Source of the DNA: Verrucomicrobiales bacterium
GTDB lineage: Bacteria > Verrucomicrobiota > Verrucomicrobiia > Verrucomicrobiales > DEV007
NCBI GenBank assembly: GCA_029213195.1
Contig: JARGNI010000038.1
Span: forward strand, 1 to 54,415
Length of the DNA: 54,415 bases
Direction of reading: 5' to 3'
Shown here: positions 36,295 to 45,079 of the stretch, one piece after another
Position numbering within the stretch: the first letter of the stretch is position 1
Layout of the letters: every line of letters starts with the position of its first letter
Made by a program: the position numbers and the translations under genes
The notes under the pieces: model-generated
Told to the model about the DNA's origin: nothing
Database searches by the model: none
Seen by the model: only the letters and a program-made list of their open reading frames with translations

Positions 36295-37473
36295 CTACTG
36301 GCAGCTTGCGGTTTCTCTCACCCTGGCCCGGGTTCGAAGCGCCTCGAGGGAGCGAAGGATCGCTTCTTCATCCATTTCGTGGACTTCGATCTTCCGTCCG
36401 ATCCCGGGAACCAGCGTGATGGTCAGTTTGCCTCCGAGATGCTCTCGAAACTCTTCGAGCCCTGCGAGGAGGATCGGTTTCCCGCGCTCGGAGGTATCGA
36501 GAGAGTCGGACCAGAGGGTAAAACCGACAGTTTCGATCAGACCGAGGATCTGCCCTGCCGTTTCTTTGGGGAGAAGTCCGATTTCGACGGAGTAGAGCAG
36601 GTCGATCGCCATCCCGATGGCGACAGCTTCGCCGTGGCTCACTTCAAAATTGGAAATCTGCTCCAGTTTGTGGGCTGCCCAGTGTCCGAAATCGAGAGGA
36701 CGCGCGGAACCGTATTCAAACGGGTCACCGCTCGTCGCGATGTGATCGACGTGGTTCTCCGCGCTGCGTCGAATCAGCATCTCCATCGGTGATTTCTCAA
36801 GACGTCCCAGCTCTTCTCCATTCCGGGAGAGATACTCGTAGAAGTCTTTGTCGCGAATCAGGGCCACCTTGATCGCTTCGATGACGCCATCGCGCGCGGC
36901 TCGTTCGGGAAGACTGTGAATGAAATCGAGGTCATTCACGATGGCGAACGGAACCGAGAAAGTTCCGACCCAATTCTTTTTGCCAAAGTAGTTTACTCCA
37001 TTCTTCACGCCGACTCCTCCGTCTCCCTGGCTGAGCGAGGTGGTGGGCATGCGGACGAGACGGATCCCCCGGTGGGCCGTCGCGGCACCGAAGCCGCAGA
37101 GGTCGAGAAAGGCCCCTCCGCCGATGGCGATGACGTAGGAATGCCGACAGATCTTGTGGAACTCGATCGCCTGCCAGATTTTGTCGACCAGGGACCAGTC
37201 GTTTTTGCAGGCCTCGCCTCCAGGGAGGATCATCGGATCCGCAACCAGGGTGGCCCGGTCCGAGTGTTGTGTGAAATAGGACCGGACCTGCTCAGCGAGC
37301 TCGGGATTTCCCTCGGCGACGCCCTGATCGAGCAGGACAAGCACTTTGGACGGTCCCTCCAGTCCCTGGGCGTCGGCAAGAAGATCCCGTAGCGTGTGAT
37401 TGGTGGATGCGAATGCGCCGTGTGTGAAGACGACACGGTGTTCGAAAGTAATCGGGATGGAGCGTTGGATCAT
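36295..37473 (-). CDS. eboD: EboD: 3-dehydroquinate-synthase-like sugar phosphate cyclase
   Basis: Product of 392 residues from the ATG at 37473; an in-frame TTG upstream is less likely. The fold is that of 3-dehydroquinate synthase and other sugar phosphate cyclases: AIGGGAFLDLCGFGAATAHRG binds NAD and RMPTTSLSQGDGGVGVKNGVN replaces the AroB motif PTTLLAQVDSSVGGK. Metal-ligand regions EAIKVALI, GHWAAHKLE and HGEAVAIGM are present. This reading, with GDGGVGVKNG, matches the cyclase of ebo clusters and not housekeeping AroB. It lies alone, about 28 kb from eboA-eboB. Convergent with the LysM gene through a shared terminator. The ebo product and this enzyme's substrate are unknown. Confidence 0.85.
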   Translation of the reverse strand: MIQRSIPITFEHRVVFTHGAFASTNHTLRDLLADAQGLEGPSKVLVLLDQGVAEGNPELAEQVRSYFTQHSDRATLVADPMILPGGEACKNDWSLVDKIWQAIEFHKICRHSYVIAIGGGAFLDLCGFGAATAHRGIRLVRMPTTSLSQGDGGVGVKNGVNYFGKKNWVGTFSVPFAIVNDLDFIHSLPERAARDGVIEAIKVALIRDKDFYEYLSRNGEELGRLEKSPMEMLIRRSAENHVDHIATSGDPFEYGSARPLDFGHWAAHKLEQISNFEVSHGEAVAIGMAIDLLYSVEIGLLPKETAGQILGLIETVGFTLWSDSLDTSERGKPILLAGLEEFREHLGGKLTITLVPGIGRKIEVHEMDEEAILRSLEALRTRARVRETASCQ

Positions 37474-37757
37474 GCTTTCGGAGAATCTACGGCGGGATAG
37501 GAGCCGCTTCAAAGTGACGTGAATACGGTGAGAACGAGGAGTTTTAGTGCGTCCAGAGCAGGCCGGAAGGTAGGAAATTCGAGAAATCCCGGTCGCGCCG
37601 GTGATCGGAGCGGCGATGCTGGGATAGGTTGAGGGTTAGCGGTTCACCGCAGGGGAGGGTCGCGAATCGCTATCTCGCGTTCCCCCTCGGTAGCTATCTA
37701 CTTCTTGACGAACTAGGGAATTGTCGGGAATTATAATCATACTTCGGGACCGCTCCC
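37474..37757. other. Divergent intergenic region, eboD and SGNH gene
   Basis: No gene seen. On the plus strand, TATAAT at 37732-37737 is a perfect -10 hexamer, 20 bases before the ATG of the SGNH gene; TTGACG at 37705-37710 is a good -35 but 21 bases away, longer than optimal. No clear promoter is visible for eboD. GCGGT (37639-37643) and ACCGC (37646-37650) make a small dyad. Confidence 0.45.
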
Positions 37758-39272
37758 ATGTTTACTCGATTCACTAGTTTCCGTTTTCAACGGATGCCTA
37801 CTCGTCACCCCTGGTTTCGAAGCGGTGCGTTGGTGGCGGTCGCCGTAGGATTTTTATCGTTGGCATGGACAGGGGTAGATGCCGGACCTTTTCAGAAGAA
37901 GTCCAACTCGCGAGGTGGCTCTTCGGCCCTCAAGCGGATCTTTCAACCTCGTCCGGCTCCTCCCTCCAAGCCCGTGCGTTCGACTCCCAGCCGGAAGGTG
38001 GCTCCTACGACAACGAGAAAGTCTTCCTCTTCACCCTCTCGCGAAATCGTCGTTTCCACCGGTTTGTCGCAGATCGAGCGTAAGGACCCCCGGCAACCGA
38101 GAATCTTTATCCTGGGCGATTCGCAGGGGTTTACCGATTTTGGTCCCACTTTGCAGCGGCTGCTTGTGGAAGAGGGATATGAGGTTCTCTATCATGCCGT
38201 CAAAAATGGGACCCCTTACTATTGGTCGGGGCTGTGGAAGTCCCCGGTGCTGACAAAGTCGTTCCCTCCCGCAGCAAGTCCCGAGCAGATCTCGAGTCCG
38301 ACGACGGTTTCGATGCGGCCGCATACGATCGAAGAGTATGCGAACGCTTTTGTTCCCGATGTTTTTGTGATCCAGGCGGGCACCAACTTTGAAGTGGACC
38401 TCGCTCGCGACAATCCCGTCCAGATATCGAAATTGATTCAAGGCTGTCTCGAGAAGGCGGAAGCGGTTGGGGCGAAGGTGCTCTGGATCGGCCCTCCAGA
38501 CGCGAGGGATGATGTGCGTTCGCCGGAATTTCAAAAGCTTGCCATCGAGACCCTCGAGGGAGCACTTGCACCTTGGTCGGAGTTGCAGTCACGATCTTGT
38601 TTCTTTGATAGCCGACCGGTGTCTCCCATGTCCAATCGCACCCGGGGGGATGGGGAGCACCCCGAAATCGAACTGGCAAGAGAGTGGGCGAGGGCATCGG
38701 CACAGTGGATCGACGAGTCGGTCGAGTATTTCTTTGCGGAGAAGATGTTGACTTGTCAGGGAGGGGAGCGAGGCGGCGCTGGATTGCCGGACATGACGAG
38801 GAGAGTGGTCGAAACACTTCCACGCCGGACCGTTCGGATGAAATTGCGCCTCTCCGAGAAATCGACTCCGGAAGGAATCCAGACGCTGCCCTACACGGAT
38901 GCTTTTTCCGTTTTTCGCTACGAGTTGTTGAATCCCGACGAGATCTACGGAATCGAGAATCGCCTCACGACGGATCCCGCGAATTCGAATCGGTACTGGG
39001 TTTATGTCCTGCATTGGACCGTTCACAACCCCGGCACGGGACCCAAGCCCACAAAAGTGGCGAAGCGTGAATTCGACACGAGGACCACAATGGAGCTGGC
39101 TGCGATGGAGGATCATCCACTTGGTGCCGCACTTGGGACCATGCCCCAGTTCAATCAGTTCGACGACTTTCTCGCTCCGATCTTCGTTTCGAAAGACATC
39201 ATGCTCGAGCGGGTCACGGAGGCTGGCAAGGAGATCGTTTCCTCGCCCGAAAATCTGCAGCCGGAGCGCTGA
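37758..39272 (+). CDS. Secreted SGNH-hydrolase-like protein
   Basis: Product of 504 residues. After an Arg-rich start comes a membrane or signal segment (LVAVAVGFLSLAWTGVDA), then a Ser/Pro/Arg/Lys-rich linker. The SGNH/GDSL esterase-like domain (about 110-330) shows block I IFILGDSQGF (Ser about 122), block III VFVIQAGTN and the DGEHP segment with the catalytic Asp-x-x-His. These point to a hydrolase acting on esters, perhaps O-acetyl groups of polysaccharides. The C-terminal 170 residues form a second, unrecognised domain. It stands alone; divergent from eboD. Confidence 0.75.
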   Translation: MFTRFTSFRFQRMPTRHPWFRSGALVAVAVGFLSLAWTGVDAGPFQKKSNSRGGSSALKRIFQPRPAPPSKPVRSTPSRKVAPTTTRKSSSSPSREIVVSTGLSQIERKDPRQPRIFILGDSQGFTDFGPTLQRLLVEEGYEVLYHAVKNGTPYYWSGLWKSPVLTKSFPPAASPEQISSPTTVSMRPHTIEEYANAFVPDVFVIQAGTNFEVDLARDNPVQISKLIQGCLEKAEAVGAKVLWIGPPDARDDVRSPEFQKLAIETLEGALAPWSELQSRSCFFDSRPVSPMSNRTRGDGEHPEIELAREWARASAQWIDESVEYFFAEKMLTCQGGERGGAGLPDMTRRVVETLPRRTVRMKLRLSEKSTPEGIQTLPYTDAFSVFRYELLNPDEIYGIENRLTTDPANSNRYWVYVLHWTVHNPGTGPKPTKVAKREFDTRTTMELAAMEDHPLGAALGTMPQFNQFDDFLAPIFVSKDIMLERVTEAGKEIVSSPENLQPER

Positions 39273-39284
39273 GGATACGCGGGC

Positions 39285-40379
39285 TCACGGTTCGACGAGA
39301 AAGTGAAACTCGGTCGTATGCCGGTAGGTTTCTCCGGGCCGGAGCAAGCTCGAGGGAAAATGGGGGTGGTTCGGAGTATCCGGGAAATACTGGGTTTCGA
39401 AGCAGATGGCTCCCCACTTGGGGTAGGGCTTTCCCGAAAAATGGTTTGCGGTGTAGATCTGGACCCCTGGCTTCGTTGTCTTCACGATCATCTTTCGACC
39501 GGAAGCGGGATCGGTCAGGACCGCCAGTTCTCGAGCTGAGTTGCGATTTTCGGATTTCGGGAGGGCGAAACAATGGTCGAAGCCTCCTCCTGCGAGTGCG
39601 TCCATCCTGCTACCGATCGGTTGCGGGCTGCGAAAGTCGAAAGCCGAGTCGGCGACATCGAGAAACTTACCCGTCGGGATTTTTCGTGGATCGAATTCGA
39701 CGACGCGGTCGGTGTGGAGTTGGAGTTCGTGCGCGAGGATGTCGCCTTTCCCGGAGAGGTTGAAGTAGGCGTGGTTCGTCAGGTTGAGATGAGTAGGCTT
39801 CGTGGTCGTGCCCTGGTAGTCCATCTGGAGGCGATTGTCCCGGGTCAGCGTGTAGCGAACCATGGCTTCGACTTCACCGGGGTAGCCTTCTTCCCCGTCC
39901 GGGCTGGTCACGGAGAACTCGACAAACGAGGCGCTCTCGGTGCTGCCGGATTGAGAAATGCTCCAAAGCTTCCTCTGAAATCCGTTCTTTCCCCCATGGA
40001 TGTGAATCCGAGTCTTGGGATGAACCGAAGTAAGGGGGTGAAATTTTCCGTCGATGGTGAATCCGCCCTGGGCGATGCGATTCGCGAACCGGCCGATGAC
40101 GGAACCGTAGACGCCTCCTTTGGTCATCTCCTCGAAGGAACGGAAGGAGAGGAGGATGTTGTGTTTCTCCCCGTTGCGATCCGGGCACTCGAGACTCTGG
40201 AGTAGGGCACCGAAATTCGAGACCTGTGCCGTGACACCGTTGCCCGAGTCGAGATGGAAGAGCGAGATTTCGCGTCCATCGGGTAGAGTTCCCCAAGTTT
40301 CTTCCGCAATTTCCTGTGCCTCCAGGGAGCAAAGGAAGATGCCAGTTGCCAAAAAGAAAATCCCAAACCACGTTCTCAT
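39285..40379 (-). CDS. Exported aldose 1-epimerase
   Basis: Interconverts alpha- and beta-anomers of aldoses. The product has 364 residues and starts with a signal peptide (TWFGIFFLATGIFLCSLEA), so it is likely periplasmic, unlike cytoplasmic GalM. The mutarotase fold is complete: VSNFGALLQSLECPD near the start, GRFANRIAQGGFTIDG, HIHGGKNGFQRKLW with the first catalytic His, NLTNHAYFNL with the second, and the Glu of CFETQYFPDTPNH near the C-terminus. Its ATG abuts the ATG of the divergent propeller gene with no base between, in the sequence CATATG. Sugar uptake is a likely context. Confidence 0.93.
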   Translation of the reverse strand: MRTWFGIFFLATGIFLCSLEAQEIAEETWGTLPDGREISLFHLDSGNGVTAQVSNFGALLQSLECPDRNGEKHNILLSFRSFEEMTKGGVYGSVIGRFANRIAQGGFTIDGKFHPLTSVHPKTRIHIHGGKNGFQRKLWSISQSGSTESASFVEFSVTSPDGEEGYPGEVEAMVRYTLTRDNRLQMDYQGTTTKPTHLNLTNHAYFNLSGKGDILAHELQLHTDRVVEFDPRKIPTGKFLDVADSAFDFRSPQPIGSRMDALAGGGFDHCFALPKSENRNSARELAVLTDPASGRKMIVKTTKPGVQIYTANHFSGKPYPKWGAICFETQYFPDTPNHPHFPSSLLRPGETYRHTTEFHFLVEP

Positions 40380-41618
40380 ATGTTCAAGTTGTCGTTCTTC
40401 TCGTTCCGCGTCAATCTGGCCTTTCTCATCGGGGGAATCGCACTCGTTGCCAGCCCTCTCGAGGCGGGCGACTGGCCATCGCTCCGCGGCCCGGATGGAG
40501 ATGGGATTTCAAAGGAAGAGAAGCTCCCCACCGAGGGATCTCTTGCCGTGAAGTGGACCAGGGAAGTGGGTCTCGGATACAGCGCTCCCATCGTGAGTGG
40601 AGGAAAGGTCATTCTCTCCGGGCATGATAGTCAGGGAAAGGATACCCTCTATTGCCTGGATGCGAATTCTGGCGAAGAGATATGGACGTTCTCCTACGAC
40701 CAACCGCTTGGGGATCTTTATTTCCAGGGGGGCACGACGGGGTCGGTCACGGTGGATGGAGACCAGGTCTACCACGTTGCGAGGGAAGGGGAGTTGTTCT
40801 GCCTGAACCTCAAGGACGGAAGTGTCCTCTGGCAGAAGCATTTGCAGAAGGACTTCGGGTATTCGAAGCCGACCTGGGGATTCACGGGAGCCCCGTTGAT
40901 TCGGGGAGACTGGATGTATGTGACGGCGGGGGAAGCGGGGCTTGCCCTGAAGAAGTCTGACGGGAGCGCCATTTGGAAATCGGAAGACGAAGAGTGTGGC
41001 TATGCCGCTCCGGCCCCCCTGACGAGGAACGGGAAGAATTACCTGATTTTTTCAAACAAGCGATTCTATGTCTGTGTCGACGCCCAGACGGGGGAAAAGG
41101 TTTGGGAACATCGCTGGATGACCCGCTATGGAGTGAATGCGGCCGATCCCATCGTGACGGAGGATGCCGTATTCTTGTCCAGCGGCTATGGCAAAGGAGC
41201 CGTCCTCCTGAAGTGGACCGGAGAGGGGGACCCGGAGAGAGTCTGGCAAAGCCGTGATCTTCGTACGCAGATGAATGCGGCACTCCTGATCCATGGTTTT
41301 CTCTACGGGATCGACGGGAACGAGAGTGTCGATGGAACCGGGCTGAAATGTCTCAAGCTGGACACCGGAGAGGTATTGTGGACGGACGACGGAGTCGGGC
41401 ATGGCACCGTATCGGGGATCCAGGACCAGCTTGTCGTTCTCACGGAAGATGGAGACCTCCAGATCGGCTCGGCCAGTCCGGAAGGGTTTTCTCCTGACCT
41501 CCAGGGGAAAGTTCTCAAGCCGCGAGTCTGGACTGTGCCTGTAGTGGCGAACGGAACCATCTTCTGCCGGAATGCAGGAGGGACACTCGTGGCTGTTGGT
41601 GTCGAAAATGAGTCCTAA
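40380..41618 (+). CDS. Secreted PQQ-like beta-propeller protein
   Basis: Product of 412 residues. A signal peptide (VNLAFLIGGIALVASPLEA) is followed by GDWPSLRGPDGDGISKEE, the typical start of secreted PQQ-like propellers, and by repeated blades with LYCLDANSGEEIWTF, LFCLNLKDGSVLWQ and VCVDAQTGEKVWE. It resembles BamB-like and dehydrogenase-like propellers but lacks visible cofactor ligands. It is divergent from the aldose epimerase with no gap and overlaps or nearly abuts the TraB-like gene downstream. The second such protein in the window, at 24.7-26.3 kb, carries the dinucleotide repeat. Confidence 0.88.
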   Translation: MFKLSFFSFRVNLAFLIGGIALVASPLEAGDWPSLRGPDGDGISKEEKLPTEGSLAVKWTREVGLGYSAPIVSGGKVILSGHDSQGKDTLYCLDANSGEEIWTFSYDQPLGDLYFQGGTTGSVTVDGDQVYHVAREGELFCLNLKDGSVLWQKHLQKDFGYSKPTWGFTGAPLIRGDWMYVTAGEAGLALKKSDGSAIWKSEDEECGYAAPAPLTRNGKNYLIFSNKRFYVCVDAQTGEKVWEHRWMTRYGVNAADPIVTEDAVFLSSGYGKGAVLLKWTGEGDPERVWQSRDLRTQMNAALLIHGFLYGIDGNESVDGTGLKCLKLDTGEVLWTDDGVGHGTVSGIQDQLVVLTEDGDLQIGSASPEGFSPDLQGKVLKPRVWTVPVVANGTIFCRNAGGTLVAVGVENES

Positions 41619-41649
41619 CGGATTTCTGATTCCGTCCGTTTCAAGAGGG

Positions 41650-42834
41650 ATGCATCGTCTTTTTCTCCTCCTCAGCTTTCTCGGAGTCTCTCTCGGTACG
41701 CACGCCGAAGATGTTCCTGCGCAACCAGCGGACGCTCCGGCGACCAACGCGGAGTCTCAAGCCGCAGACCGGAAGAAGGCGCCTGCGGCGACGGAGATTT
41801 TCGACTCAGGCGTCCCCGACTCAGGCGTCCCCGACTACATTCAGTACGAGGAGTTGGAAGATGGATCTTCGAGTCTGCAGACCGCGGTGACCCGTTTCAA
41901 GAAAGGGCCATGGAAAGTCGACCTGGTATCGGTGGTCCATCTTGCCGATCCTGCCTACTACACGGCTCTTTCGAAGAAACTTTCCCGCTACGATCAGGTG
42001 CTTTATGAAATGGTCGGAGGCGCGTTTCAGAAAGAGGCGCCCATTTCTCCGGCCACTCCGGAGAATGCAGCCCCCGAAGCGGCAGGTCTGCGACAACTCC
42101 AGGGAATGGCTTCGTCGATGTTGGGATTAAAGTTCCAGCTCGATTCGATTGACTACGAGGCACCGAACTTCGTTCACGCCGATGTTACTTGGGACCAGTA
42201 TCAGTCCCTCATGACGGCGAAGAACCAGAGTTTTTCGACGTTTTTCCTCCGAGCCCTGTCTCTCTCCGAGGAAGACCAACTTCCGGGGATGCCCAGCAAC
42301 GAAGAGGGGATGCAGCTCATGATGCAGCGCCTCATGGGGGCGGTGATGTCCGGGAATTCGAGCGAACTGAAGCGAATGCTGGCTCCTTTCCTGGCGGAGT
42401 CCGAAAGCCTGATCTCCAAGCTGGAGGGGGACGAGGGAACTGTTCTCGTTACCGAGAGGAACAAGGTCGTCATGACGAGGCTGAAGGAGCTTCAGCAGGG
42501 CCAGGAAGAGGGGCTATTCGCTATTTTCTACGGCGGTGGGCACATGCCCGACCTGGAAACGCGGCTTCTCGCGGAGGGGTATTCCAAGAAGAAAACCATC
42601 TGGCTCGCGGCGTGGGAAATGCCCAACCCCGCAACGGAGGAAGTGGTTCCCAATCCGGACGCGAATCCCCTGGGGATGTTGATGAAAATCCTCAGCGAGA
42701 ATCCAGAGATCGGGAACATGCTCAACGAACTCGGATCGAGCCTGGACGATCCCAGCCCTTCGGGCGAAACGTCGGGAGACGGCGGGTCCGGCGAACCATC
42801 CTCGGAGAAATCCGAAAGCGAGGAATCCGAGTAG
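41650..42834 (+). CDS. Secreted TraB/GumN-like protein
   Basis: Product of 394 residues from the ATG at 41650, where the signal peptide begins (HRLFLLLSFLGVSLG); an upstream ATG at 41608 overlaps the propeller stop. Mature part starts with an Ala/Pro-rich stretch with an exact 15-base DNA tandem repeat giving SGVPDSGVPD. The TraB-like features are VVHLADPAYYTALSKKL with YEMVGG, and FAIFYGGGHMPDLETRLL near residue 320. This family includes TIKI and PrgY, possible metalloproteases or regulators of signalling peptides. The C-terminus is Gly/Ser/Glu-rich and probably disordered. Function uncertain. Confidence 0.75.
   Translation: MHRLFLLLSFLGVSLGTHAEDVPAQPADAPATNAESQAADRKKAPAATEIFDSGVPDSGVPDYIQYEELEDGSSSLQTAVTRFKKGPWKVDLVSVVHLADPAYYTALSKKLSRYDQVLYEMVGGAFQKEAPISPATPENAAPEAAGLRQLQGMASSMLGLKFQLDSIDYEAPNFVHADVTWDQYQSLMTAKNQSFSTFFLRALSLSEEDQLPGMPSNEEGMQLMMQRLMGAVMSGNSSELKRMLAPFLAESESLISKLEGDEGTVLVTERNKVVMTRLKELQQGQEEGLFAIFYGGGHMPDLETRLLAEGYSKKKTIWLAAWEMPNPATEEVVPNPDANPLGMLMKILSENPEIGNMLNELGSSLDDPSPSGETSGDGGSGEPSSEKSESEESE
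41803..41832 (+). repeat. Exact 15-base tandem duplication in the TraB-like gene
   Basis: GACTCAGGCGTCCCC occurs at 41803-41817 and again at 41818-41832, adding five codons (DSGVP) without changing the frame. Confidence 0.85.
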
Positions 42835-42850
42835 CGCTTTCGAGAGGCGA

Positions 42851-43729
42851 TCAGGTTGCGGCAAACACGTCCTCGAGTCCTTTTCTCATCACGGAAGCGT
42901 CGGGAGTCCTCCCGGTCCAGTATTCGATCCCGATGACTCCCTGGGCGACGAGCATCCCGAGGCCGTCGATGACCTGGCATCCTGCGTTGCGCGCATCGCG
43001 AACGAGACGAGTCGTGGGGGGATTGGGGATGACGTCGGCAACGATCATCTCGGAACGAAGGCTCTCAACCACGAGTGGGATCTGTGCATCGACGTCGGGA
43101 AAGAGTCCGATCGAGGTCGCATTGACGACGATGTCCGCATCGGAGGGGAGCTCGTAAGCCCCGTCCCAGGGAACATATTCGATTTCGAGAGAGCCTCCGA
43201 CCCGATCGTTGAGCTTCCCCCGGAACAAGGTTTCGAGATCCCGACCCCGGCTCTCCGTGCGGTTGACCAGCGTGATTTTGGAGACGCCGGCAAGCGCCAT
43301 TTCGACCCCGATGGCTCGGGCGGCTCCTCCTGCTCCGAGCAGAACGAGAGACTTGCCACTCGGGTCGGCGAGTTCCTGAAAGCTGGAGACGAACCCTTTC
43401 CCGTCGGTGTTCTCTCCGATCAGTTTTCCCTCGCGGTTGACCACACAGTTCACTGCCCCCATGAGCTCAGCCGATTCCCCGAGACCATCGAGATGCTCAA
43501 TGACGGCGACCTTGTGGGGAATCGTGCAGTTGAATCCCTGGAAGCCGAAGGCACGTGCTCCAGCGACGGCGGCGGGCAGGTCCTCCGGTTTGACCTCGAG
43601 CGTCAGGTAGCGCCAGTCCAGCCCCATATCGCGGAACGCAGGTTCGATCATCGCCTGGGTTGGATTCTCCGCGACGGGAAAGCCAAAACAACCCACGAGT
43701 TCCTGTTTGAAATTCAATTCCGCAGCCAT
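42851..43729 (-). CDS. aroE: Shikimate dehydrogenase
   Basis: NADP-dependent reduction of 3-dehydroshikimate in the shikimate pathway. The product has 292 residues. Near the start, GFPVAENPTQAM (substrate-binding; more often HS in place of EN) and FNCTIPHK with the catalytic Lys, then GENTDGKGF with the catalytic Asp, and the Rossmann motif LLGAGGAARAIGVEMA followed by LVNRTESRG for NADP. C-terminal DGLGMLVAQG is as expected. Its only odd point is Glu-Asn at the first motif, where Ser-x-S is usual. Confidence 0.92.
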   Translation of the reverse strand: MAAELNFKQELVGCFGFPVAENPTQAMIEPAFRDMGLDWRYLTLEVKPEDLPAAVAGARAFGFQGFNCTIPHKVAVIEHLDGLGESAELMGAVNCVVNREGKLIGENTDGKGFVSSFQELADPSGKSLVLLGAGGAARAIGVEMALAGVSKITLVNRTESRGRDLETLFRGKLNDRVGGSLEIEYVPWDGAYELPSDADIVVNATSIGLFPDVDAQIPLVVESLRSEMIVADVIPNPPTTRLVRDARNAGCQVIDGLGMLVAQGVIGIEYWTGRTPDASVMRKGLEDVFAAT

Positions 43730-43822
43730 GGGCGGGATTGTAGAGAAGAGCCGCGCTCTGGCAAGTCCGGCGACGAATGTTTTTTCTTTCTGAATCTCTA
43801 CGACTGAGGGTAGGGTTTTCCC

Positions 43823-45079
43823 ATGCCCGCAGTAGTCCCTTCAATACCTGACCTCATTGAAAAGAAGAGGGATGGAAAGACTCTCGAAGATGCAGAGATT
43901 CGCCATCTCATCTCGCAGTTTTCAGAGGGAGTGCTCCCGGACTACCAGATGTCGGCCTTCGCCATGGCGGTTTATTTCCAAAGCATGACGCCAGAGGAGA
44001 CCGCTTCCCTGACACGGGCCATGTTGGACTCGGGGTCCTCCTTTTCATATCCTGACGGATGCCCTCCCGTCGTCGATAAGCACTCGACGGGTGGAATCGG
44101 GGACAAGGTTTCGCTCATTCTCGCGCCACTGATCGCGTGTGGGGATCGATGGATTCCCATGATTTCAGGTCGTGGTCTCGGGATCACGGGGGGAACGCTC
44201 GACAAGCTCGAAGCCATTCCCGGGTTCAACGTCAATCTTTCCGAAGAGGAGGCTCTCCGACAGATCGAAGAAATCGGGGTCTTCATGATGGGGCAGACGG
44301 CTTCAATCTGTCCCGCCGACAAGAAGCTCTACGCTCTGCGAGATGTGACTGCGACCGTCCCGAGCCAGCCTCTCATCGTGGCGTCCATCATGTCGAAGAA
44401 GCTCGCCGAAACCCTCGATGAACTGGTGCTCGATGTGAAGTTCGGATCGGGAGCTTTCATGAAAACACGGAGCGAGGCGGAATCCCTCGGAGCAGCTATT
44501 CAGAGCGTCGGGGAAGCGATGGGGGTTCGGACGCACATTCGTTTTCACCCAATGGACGAGCCGCTGGGGGCTGCCGTAGGGAATGCTCTCGAGGTGGTCG
44601 AGGCCATGGAAACACTCCAGGGACGCGGACCGGTGGATCTGCGGGAAGTCACCCTGACTCTAGCCGAAGCTATCAGCGAAGCGGATCGCGATGAGCTGGC
44701 GGCACGACTGGATGATGGACGGGCTTTTGCAAGGTTCCAGGAGATGGTGACCGCACAGGGGGGGGATCCGGGACAACTCGAGCAACTCGCAAAGATCCAC
44801 GAAGCTCCGGTCATTCGAGAACTTCATGCCGATCGCGGTGGCGTCGTAGCAGCGATCGACGCAGATGGAATCGGGCGTCTCTGTCTCGCCATGGGAGCTG
44901 GACGAAAGCAGACGGATGACGAGATCGACTATCGTGTCGGACTCGATCAGTTGGTGAAGACGGGCGCGGAGTTGGAGGCAGGGGATCTTGTTTGCCGGAT
45001 CCATGCCGCAACACAAGAGGAAGCCGAAATCGCATCAGAACATTTCTGGAAAGGATGGTCATGGAAAGACGAGTCGTAA
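43823..45079 (+). CDS. deoA: Thymidine/pyrimidine-nucleoside phosphorylase
   Basis: Splits thymidine or other pyrimidine nucleosides with phosphate, for salvage. The product has 418 residues. The family signature is present: DKHSTGGIGDKVSLILAP (about residues 85-102), then SGRGLGITGGTLDKLEAIPG (about 115-134), and DVKFGSGAFMKT. It could be DeoA or the broader pyrimidine-nucleoside phosphorylase Pdp; sequence alone, by eye, does not decide this. A lipoprotein gene starts within its last codons in another frame. Confidence 0.92.
   Translation: MPAVVPSIPDLIEKKRDGKTLEDAEIRHLISQFSEGVLPDYQMSAFAMAVYFQSMTPEETASLTRAMLDSGSSFSYPDGCPPVVDKHSTGGIGDKVSLILAPLIACGDRWIPMISGRGLGITGGTLDKLEAIPGFNVNLSEEEALRQIEEIGVFMMGQTASICPADKKLYALRDVTATVPSQPLIVASIMSKKLAETLDELVLDVKFGSGAFMKTRSEAESLGAAIQSVGEAMGVRTHIRFHPMDEPLGAAVGNALEVVEAMETLQGRGPVDLREVTLTLAEAISEADRDELAARLDDGRAFARFQEMVTAQGGDPGQLEQLAKIHEAPVIRELHADRGGVVAAIDADGIGRLCLAMGAGRKQTDDEIDYRVGLDQLVKTGAELEAGDLVCRIHAATQEEAEIASEHFWKGWSWKDES

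Noticed and set aside
36311-36360. tRNA-like GGGTTCGAAGC
   Set aside because: It lies inside the eboD reading frame and no acceptor or anticodon stems can be drawn around it; no other tRNA seen in the window.
37705-37737. TTGACG/TATAAT promoter of the SGNH gene
   Set aside because: Both hexamers are good, but the 21-base spacing is too long for confidence; mentioned only within the intergenic entry.
41572-41649. Longer N-terminus for the TraB-like protein
   Set aside because: The upstream start overlaps the propeller gene and moves the signal peptide away from the N-terminus; the ATG at 41650 fits better.
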